In this document: positions 15,549-20,676 of the stretch, piece after piece
Position numbering within the stretch: position 1 is the first letter of the stretch
Layout of the letters: each line of letters opens with the position of its first letter
NCBI GenBank assembly: GCA_934573735.1
Contig: CAKTMC010000024.1
Coordinates: forward strand, 1-20,676
Origin: an uncultured Oscillospiraceae bacterium
Lineage (GTDB): Bacteria > Bacillota > Clostridia > Oscillospirales > Oscillospiraceae
Length of the DNA stretch: 20,676 nucleotides
Direction: 5' to 3'
Notes under the pieces: model-generated
Told to the model about the DNA's origin: nothing
Seen by the model: the letters and a program-made list of their open reading frames with translations, nothing else
Database searches by the model: none
Made by a program: the position numbers and the translations under genes

Positions 15549-15567
15549 TCTAAATCGGCGCGCAAAA

Positions 15568-15590
15568 GACGAGGTCTGTCAGACCTCGTC
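15568..15590. terminator. Intrinsic terminator overlapping the stop codon of the MacB-like gene
   Basis: The 10-base-pair stem GACGAGGTCT / AGACCTCGTC has a 3-base loop. The stop codon TGA of the upstream gene (15579-15581) sits in the stem/loop. A T run follows on both strands (TTTT on minus, CTTTTTCTT on plus), so it may work in both directions and shield the operon from array 3. Confidence 0.8.
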
Positions 15591-16706
15591 CTTTTTCTTA
15601 TCCTTATCATTTTCGCGGCGCTTTTCGTGGCTGCCGTGCTTTTTTTCCCAGCGCTTACGCTGCTGCGCACGGATGGCCTCGGCGGTATTCTCGACAAGCT
15701 GCGGAACAATATCATCCTCCAGCTTCTCCTTGCCCTTTACAAGCAGCCTTATCACAACGACCAGCGCCGTCACAGCGGGCAGAGCGCCGCAGAGCAGCGC
15801 CGCAAAGGCCAGCAGCGCACACCAATCCTCCACGCTGCGCGCCGCGTTTTCCCAATAGGGATAGATAACGCCCGTCGTCTGCATGGAGCGGCTGCCGAAC
15901 TGCTTTGCAATACTCAGCAGACGCCCGAACTCAAAGCGGCGGCTGTTCTCGACTATCTCGCCGCGCCCTATCGGAAACGCGCCCTTCACAACGCCGAGCG
16001 CAAAGCCCTTGACGGGATTTGCAAGCGCGACCTCGTAGCAGCTTATCCCCGCGTCCTCAAAAAGCTGCGCATATCCGTCATAGGACATATACAGCCCACG
16101 ACCGGAGCTATATGCCGAGCTGCTGAACCTGTCCTGCTCACGCTCGACAACACCGGCTATCATATAGGGCACGCCGTTTATCTTCATGCTAAGCCCCGCG
16201 ATATCCGTGCCGCCGTAGAGGAGCCATGCCAGATCCTCGTCAAGTAAAACCCTGTCCTTCATCAGGTCGCGCTGCGTGATATAGCTGCCGCTGATGAGCC
16301 GGAGCGGATGAAACTCAAAAAACTCCCCGCCCACGGCAATGACCGCCGCGTCGCCCTTGCCGTTATCGCTGCTGACGCTGACCTTGCCAGTGCAGCTCCA
16401 TGCGTCAACGAAGAGGGTGCTGTCGTTATCTATATCGAGCGCCGCCTTGTGCAGCTCCTCGCTCATCTTAGTGCGGAAGGCCGCGACCTTATCCAGACCG
16501 ATCTTCTCATCGACCGGGATAAAGCAGCTTATCTGTGAAAACTCCAGCTCGCCCTCGCCGCGCCAGCGCTCGGCCTCTCTCTGACTGTCAAGCTCATGCG
16601 AGAGGACTGCGCCGGTGATGAGGCAGGCGGCCATGACAATCAGCAGAGCGCCGTTGACAATGGCGAATATTATTCTTTTTTTCTTCCTGTTTCCTCGTTT
16701 TTTCAT
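15579..16706 (-). CDS. MacB-like periplasmic-core membrane protein with only two membrane segments
   Basis: This 375-residue protein has a basic N-terminus, a membrane segment at about 12-36, and an extracytoplasmic region of about 270 residues. It then has a second membrane segment at about 312-337 and a very charged cytoplasmic tail ending KKKDEV. The external region resembles a MacB_PCD domain (LISGSYITQRDLMKDRVLLD, GTDIAGLSMKINGVPYMIAG). MacB/FtsX-type permeases normally have four membrane segments per subunit; the last two are absent here, and a terminator follows at once, so this looks like the natural end, not a break. The start overlaps the preceding gene's stop (ATGA). It probably works with the membrane fusion protein upstream. 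No ATPase is encoded nearby. Whether it is an active transporter part or a signalling/scaffold protein is open. Confidence 0.75.
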   Translation of the reverse strand: MKKRGNRKKKRIIFAIVNGALLIVMAACLITGAVLSHELDSQREAERWRGEGELEFSQISCFIPVDEKIGLDKVAAFRTKMSEELHKAALDIDNDSTLFVDAWSCTGKVSVSSDNGKGDAAVIAVGGEFFEFHPLRLISGSYITQRDLMKDRVLLDEDLAWLLYGGTDIAGLSMKINGVPYMIAGVVEREQDRFSSSAYSSGRGLYMSYDGYAQLFEDAGISCYEVALANPVKGFALGVVKGAFPIGRGEIVENSRRFEFGRLLSIAKQFGSRSMQTTGVIYPYWENAARSVEDWCALLAFAALLCGALPAVTALVVVIRLLVKGKEKLEDDIVPQLVENTAEAIRAQQRKRWEKKHGSHEKRRENDKDKKKDEV

Positions 16707-18304
16707 GTGGACTCAGCCATTCTCACCTGTTCGCCGCCCTTGACCGGCATACTGCTCGTGGTTATGACGTAATCGCCATAGCCGAAGTCGCCCGTGACGG
16801 CGGAATTCATATCGTCGGACGCGATGACCTCAACGGCGACGCGCTTTGCGAAGAAGCGATTGCCGAGTGGAGAGTTCTTCGCGGAGATGACCAGCACAAA
16901 GCTGCCGTTGTTATCCTGTCTGATGGCGCTGTTGGGGACGATATAATCATAATTTGCGCTCTTGGAGCCGACGGAAATGGTAAGCTCGGAGCCTGCGTTG
17001 ACGTCGCCGTCAAGGTCGAAGGTCAAAAGCTTATTCGTCTGGGGGTTCTTGGGGTCGGTCTTGATGCTGTTGAGCGTTGCGCGGATCTCGCTGCCCCAAT
17101 AGAAGTTGGATACCGTCGCGGTGTCGCCCGGGCGGAGCTTTCTCGCCTGCTCGCTCGTGACCGAGAAGCTAAGCGTATAGCCCATGTCGGGGACCTCGAT
17201 GGTGCAGAGTATATTGTCCTTCGGCACGGTCTGACCGGCGGTGACCTCGATGGACTGCACGGTGCCGGAGACGTTTGAGGTAATCTGGTTTTCCTCGCCG
17301 CCGGAAAGCTCCTTGACCTTCTCCTTCTGGCGCTCTATCTGAGCGGAGAGGCTTTCAAGGTCGATGGCGGCAAGCTGGGTCTGCTTTGCGTCGGCTATCT
17401 TCTGCTGCTCAAGGCTGTGCTTCAGCTCAAAAAGCTCGTCCTCGGCCTCGACGCGCCGCTGCTTTGCCTCCTCGTACTTTGTCGCGTACTCGCCCGCTGC
17501 GGAGCGCAAAGCGTCAAGCTGAGCATTGAGGGAGTCAAGCTGAGCCTGAATGGAGGAGAGGGCGATATAGGTGTCGGAATTCGGCAGCTCGTCGAGCGCC
17601 TTCTTAGCCTCCGCCAGCTCCTTGACCGCCGCGTCATACTCCTCGGTATCGGGCACGGCGGCGGCAAGCGCCGCCTCGGCATCCGCCACGCGCTTTTCGG
17701 CGGCCTCGCGCTCCGCCTGTGCGCGGAGCGCCAGCTCATCATAGGTCTTTTGTGCGTTCTCTATCTTCTTTTCAAGCACGGCGACCTGCTCCTGATAGCC
17801 TGCGCCCTGCTGATCCTCAAGCGCCCTGTTGAGCCTGTCCAGCGCTTCCTTCTCCGCCTTGACAAGCTCGTCATATTTAGCCTGAGCGCTCTTTATCTTG
17901 CGCTCCTGAACGCTGTAGTCAAAGGTCGGCATATTTATCGCCGCCTTGCGATAGCTCGTCTCAAGGTCACGCAGAGCGTCGGTCGCGGCCTCAAGCTCCT
18001 GACTGTCGCCCTGACCGAGAATAAAGAGCACGTCGCCCTGATTGACCTCCTGACCGGTCTTTATCGCAACGGCGCGTATCTCGCGGGTCTGATCCGCCTT
18101 GACCTGATAGCTGCCGTTTGCCGTGACCGTACCCGTACCACGGACGCGGGCGGTGATGCTGCCGCTTGTGACATACTGGGTCGCAACCTCGGGGAGAGTC
18201 CTGTTCAGAATGGTGTTTGAGAAAAAGGTGAGCACCAGCAGGACGGCGAGGAAGATAATGGCGGCATTTTTCACCCAGCCCCGGTTCTTTTCTTTATGTT
18301 CCAT
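16703..18304 (-). CDS. HlyD/RND-type membrane fusion (periplasmic adaptor) protein
   Basis: This 533-residue adaptor has an N-terminal membrane anchor (about 12-30), then a barrel-sandwich (lipoyl-like) half at about 55-98 (VKADQTREIRAVAIKTGQEV, GDVLFILG). A long alpha-helical hairpin runs from about 100 to 345, rich in Ala, Glu, Lys and Leu. The second barrel half is at about 345-378 (SNVSGTVQSIEVTAGQTVPK), followed by a beta-barrel and a C-terminal domain to 533. Such proteins stabilise or couple exporters, in Gram-positives usually with a MacB-type ABC exporter. AAGGAG lies 10 bases before the ATG. It sits 35 bases after the MalG-like gene and overlaps the MacB-like gene by 4 bases, so the pair is tightly linked. 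The helical hairpin is long for a monoderm adaptor. No ABC ATPase gene follows. Confidence 0.88.
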   Translation of the reverse strand: MEHKEKNRGWVKNAAIIFLAVLLVLTFFSNTILNRTLPEVATQYVTSGSITARVRGTGTVTANGSYQVKADQTREIRAVAIKTGQEVNQGDVLFILGQGDSQELEAATDALRDLETSYRKAAINMPTFDYSVQERKIKSAQAKYDELVKAEKEALDRLNRALEDQQGAGYQEQVAVLEKKIENAQKTYDELALRAQAEREAAEKRVADAEAALAAAVPDTEEYDAAVKELAEAKKALDELPNSDTYIALSSIQAQLDSLNAQLDALRSAAGEYATKYEEAKQRRVEAEDELFELKHSLEQQKIADAKQTQLAAIDLESLSAQIERQKEKVKELSGGEENQITSNVSGTVQSIEVTAGQTVPKDNILCTIEVPDMGYTLSFSVTSEQARKLRPGDTATVSNFYWGSEIRATLNSIKTDPKNPQTNKLLTFDLDGDVNAGSELTISVGSKSANYDYIVPNSAIRQDNNGSFVLVISAKNSPLGNRFFAKRVAVEVIASDDMNSAVTGDFGYGDYVITTSSMPVKGGEQVRMAEST

Positions 18305-18339
18305 GGAAATAATACTCCTTCTTGCTATAAAATCTACTC

Positions 18340-19215
18340 TTATCCCTTGACGCTGCCGGAATTGGCAATGCCCTCAACAAGATACTCCTCGCCGTGCAGG
18401 AAAATCAGCAGCGACGGTATCATATACACGGTAGCCATTGCGAAGGCAAGACCTATCTCGCCCGCGTTTATCGAGGATAGGAACACCGAAAGCGGCTGAG
18501 AATCCGCATCCTGCAGCAGGATGAGCGGCTGCTCGACCATGTTCCAGTAGTCGATAAAGACGAGTATCGCAATGGAATACAGCGCCGAGCGGCACTGCGG
18601 CAAGCATATTCTGGTGAATACCTGCCATTCCCCCGCCCCGTCGACCTTGGCGGCCTCGATGAGCGAATAGGGAATGCGCCGCATGAACTTCGTCAGCAAA
18701 AACACCGAGAAGGGCGCGAACATACCCGGCAGGATGATAGACCAGCTCGTGTTGAGGATACCCAGCCATTTGCTGACCAGATAGTTCGGCACGAGGGTGA
18801 CCTGATAGGGCATGAGCATCAGGATGACATAGAAGAAGAATATGCCGCTGCGTATTTTTCCGCGCCATCGCGTAAAGCTGTAGGCCGCGACGGAGGCTAT
18901 GCCAACCTGAAGAATGACGATGGGGACGACGAGCAGGACGCTGTTCCAGAACTTGAGCAGATACTCGGGGGATTTTATAAGCCCGTCAATATACTGCGAC
19001 AGCGTGACCTTATCGGGGATAAACTTGAGGTTTACGGTCTTGGAGACGTAGCCGCCCGTGGTCGTGGAGAATATCATGCCGTAGTTTGCTTTTATTTCCT
19101 CCTCCGACATGAAGGAGTTTGTAATTGTCAGAACGGTCGGCAGCAGGAAGGCTATGGCGAAGATCGCGCACAGCACAAACATCGCCCCGCGGCCGAAATA
19201 GCGCTTTTTCTTCAT
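18340..19215 (-). CDS. Carbohydrate-type ABC transporter permease (MalG-like)
   Basis: This 291-residue inner-membrane permease has about six membrane segments (first at about 10-32). It carries the EAA loop that contacts the ATPase, EAAKVDGAGEWQVFTRICLP, at about 189-208, the standard place for MalG-type subunits, and a normal C-terminus (YLVEGIANSGSVKG). Between the first and second membrane segments there is an external loop of about 50 residues, as in many CUT1 permeases. It pairs with the MalF-like gene just upstream, whose stop overlaps this start (ATGA). The substrate cannot be told from the sequence. No solute-binding protein or ATPase is present in the window; CUT1 importers often share a distant MsmX-type ATPase. 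Confidence 0.92.
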   Translation of the reverse strand: MKKKRYFGRGAMFVLCAIFAIAFLLPTVLTITNSFMSEEEIKANYGMIFSTTTGGYVSKTVNLKFIPDKVTLSQYIDGLIKSPEYLLKFWNSVLLVVPIVILQVGIASVAAYSFTRWRGKIRSGIFFFYVILMLMPYQVTLVPNYLVSKWLGILNTSWSIILPGMFAPFSVFLLTKFMRRIPYSLIEAAKVDGAGEWQVFTRICLPQCRSALYSIAILVFIDYWNMVEQPLILLQDADSQPLSVFLSSINAGEIGLAFAMATVYMIPSLLIFLHGEEYLVEGIANSGSVKG

Positions 19216-20099
19216 CCCTCCACGTCCTTTCCGAAAAAGTCCTCGGCCGCAAAGAGGAGCGCGATTATCGCAACCATGACTATTGCCATGACGACTGCGG
19301 CGGCGGACAGCTTCTGATAATCAAAGGCTTGGAAGGTGTTGTTCATGAAATGCTGAAGCATATACAGTGAGCTGTAGGGGTACTGCCCGGTCAGAAGATA
19401 GACCTCGCGGAAGACCTTAAAGGAGTTTATAAGCGAGAGTATCGTGACAAACAGCACGGTCGGCGAGAGATAGCGGAGCTTTATCGCAAAGAACTTATAC
19501 CATTCCGAGGCACCCTCGACGTCGGCGACCTCGAGCAGCTCCTTCGGGATATTGGCAAGCCCCGCCATGAAAAGTATCATAAAATATCCGAGGTTTTTCC
19601 ACAGAAAGAGGATGATGACGACGAGCATGGCGTAATCGGTCTGGAACCAGTCTATCTTATCCGCGCCGAAGAGCATAAGAAACTCGTTTATCGTGCCGTT
19701 ATAGTTAAAAAGCACCTGCCAGATAAGGACGACGGATGCTACCGGCACCATCATGGGGCTGAGGAAAAAGGTACGGAACTGAGATTTCATCGGGATGCGG
19801 CACTCGAGCATGAGCGCAAGCGCCATAGAGAGAATGACCGCCAGCGGCACGGCAAGGAGGGAAAAGGTCAGCGTGTTTTTGGCGGCGGTGATAAAAGCGG
19901 AGTTGTGGAAAAGCTTAATAAAGTTATCAAGAAACACGAAATTGCGCGAGCCTACGCCGTCTATAAGGGAATAATATACCACGACGAAGAAGGGCACAAT
20001 AAAGAACACGCCCACGCCGAGAAGGCTCGGCGAGAGGAAGCACATGCTTTTGAGAAAATCCTTCGCCCTGTCATTAAATTTGAGTGAGCGTTTTTTCAT
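19212..20099 (-). CDS. Carbohydrate-type ABC transporter permease (MalF-like)
   Basis: This 295-residue permease has six predicted membrane segments (first at about 18-40, SPSLLGVGVFFIVPFFVVVY) and an EAA-type loop ELLEVADVEGASEWYKFFAI near its C-terminal third. This is the CUT1 MalF/UgpA-type partner of the MalG-like protein encoded next. An in-frame ATG also exists at 20117 (adding MIRRLA), but it has no visible ribosome binding site and lies only about 20 bases after the predicted transcription start. The ATG at 20099 has a weak AAGAAG upstream and gives the usual MKKR start, so it is preferred with modest confidence. It is the first gene of the four-gene unit. The substrate-binding gene normally upstream is absent; repeat array 4 is there instead. 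Confidence 0.88.
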   Translation of the reverse strand: MKKRSLKFNDRAKDFLKSMCFLSPSLLGVGVFFIVPFFVVVYYSLIDGVGSRNFVFLDNFIKLFHNSAFITAAKNTLTFSLLAVPLAVILSMALALMLECRIPMKSQFRTFFLSPMMVPVASVVLIWQVLFNYNGTINEFLMLFGADKIDWFQTDYAMLVVIILFLWKNLGYFMILFMAGLANIPKELLEVADVEGASEWYKFFAIKLRYLSPTVLFVTILSLINSFKVFREVYLLTGQYPYSSLYMLQHFMNNTFQAFDYQKLSAAAVVMAIVMVAIIALLFAAEDFFGKDVEG

Positions 20100-20144
20100 A
20101 GCTAATCTTCTTATCATCCATCAGTTTGAGTTAATATAACAATT

Positions 20145-20173
20145 ATTATACGATATGCGAGTAAATATTACAA
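20145..20173 (-). promoter_or_regulatory. Promoter of the permease/adaptor operon
   Basis: The minus strand reads TTGTAA, 17 bases, TATAAT. Transcription should begin near 20138, leaving a short leader of about 20-40 bases. It lies between the first permease gene and array 4, and its presence indicates that the permeases begin a transcription unit instead of following a binding-protein gene. Confidence 0.72.
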
Positions 20174-20230
20174 GCGTACAATGAGGAAAATGTGAATTTG
20201 TGTACGGGGGATGGGGCGGGGGGGGAGCTT

Positions 20231-20430
20231 CGCCCCGCAGGGCGCTGCCCCTCTTAGGGGAAGTGGCGCGAAGCGTCGAAGGGGTCTCCGGGGTAGGACA
20301 CGGTGTAGGAGGGAAAAGACAGAACGCAGTGCGGACTATTCTTTTCCCTCTTGGCAGTCCCATAGCCATGGCGACCCCTCAGTCTCGCTTGCGCTCGACA
20401 GCTCCCCTAAGAGGGGCGCCAAGGGCGTAG
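20231..20430 (+). repeat. Module A repeat, copy A8 (array 4, swapped stem)
   Basis: It reads from CGCCCCGCAGGGCGCTGCC to GCCAAGGGCGTAG, the same orientation as A1. The usual CCCCAGTG/CACTGGGG palindrome is replaced by GGCGC-GAA-GCGTC (20265-20277). The stem near the other end is the GTCTCGC...CGAC variant (20382-20399), as in A7. The middle reads CATAGCCATGGCGACC in place of the usual TCTCCGGGG or TTTGCCCCTGAGACC. Confidence 0.8.
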
Positions 20431-20441
20431 ACGGAGAACTT

Positions 20442-20676
20442 CTCGCCCCGCAGGGCGCTGCCGGCGTCAGTGAGCGCGTTCCCCCCGCCCCGCAGGGCGC
20501 TGCCCCTTTTAGGGGAAGTCCCCAGTGCGCACACTGGGGAAAGGGATCTCCGGGGTAGGATGCGGTGCAGACCGGAAAAGACAGAACGCAGTGCGGACCA
20601 TTCTTTTCCCTCTTGGCAGTCCCATAGCCATGGCGACCCCTCAGTCTCGCTTGCGCTCGACAGCTCCCCTAAGAGG
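20442..20676 (+). repeat. Partial and truncated module A copies (array 4, A9)
   Basis: A short fragment repeats CGCCCCGCAGGGCGCTGCC at 20446. A second full start follows at about 20487, this time with the usual CCCCAGTG...CACTGGGG palindrome, and runs into the window end, stopping in CTCCCCTAAGAGG. No B module is seen in array 4. No gene is supported in 20174-20676. Confidence 0.75.

Larger units (their letters stand above)
14264..15550. repeat. Array 3 of alternating A and B repeat modules
   Basis: This gene-free stretch separates the giant gene's promoter from the terminator of the permease/adaptor unit. The order is an A-like remnant (about 14268-14300), B5 (14329-14452), A5 (14490-14689), B6 (14721-14875), A6 (14966-15165), B7 (15197-15318), A7 (15355-15548). 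All A copies have the same orientation as in array 2. Open frames here are repeat-derived and not treated as genes. Confidence 0.9.

Overview
The window looks like chromosomal DNA from a Gram-positive, probably gut-associated member of the Clostridia (Oscillospirales-like). The evidence is moderately high GC, strong AGGAGG-type ribosome binding sites, a very large secreted protein with InlB/YDG-type repeats and a PxTG-like C-terminal anchor, and a phage tail/lysis cassette of the style seen in gut Firmicutes phages. The taxonomy is an inference; no rRNA or tRNA gene is visible.

All nine credible protein genes lie on the minus strand in three transcription units, so the logical reading order is right to left. 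(1) 20173-15568: a promoter, two sugar-type ABC permeases (MalF/MalG-like), an HlyD-type membrane fusion protein and a MacB-like extracytoplasmic protein, closed by a hairpin terminator that overlaps the last stop codon. No ATPase or solute-binding protein is present. (2) 14146-5954: a promoter, one 2652-residue surface protein and a strong terminator. (3) 4196-234: a promoter, then a compact phage-derived cassette: a BppU-like tail protein, a tail-fibre-like protein with a tyrosine phosphatase domain, an NlpC/P60 endolysin, a small membrane protein with a TTG start, and an LLH-type holin. No head, portal, terminase or integrase gene is present.

The gaps between and beyond these units (1-230, about 4290-5765, about 14264-15550, 20231-20676) hold arrays of two palindrome-rich repeat modules. 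Module A is about 200 bp with at least five hairpins. Module B is 120-155 bp, begins TGTCATTGCGAG, and is often bracketed by AAATCGGCGC / GCGCCGATTT. The two alternate as A-B-A-B. The sequence shows hairpins swapped in place between copies, one compensatory base-pair change, one copy with its 33-base loop inverted, one junction lacking B, and an exact 409-bp tandem duplication. I regard these arrays and the isolated tail-phosphatase-lysis cassette as the most interesting content. Many open frames across the arrays and antisense to the giant gene are judged spurious.
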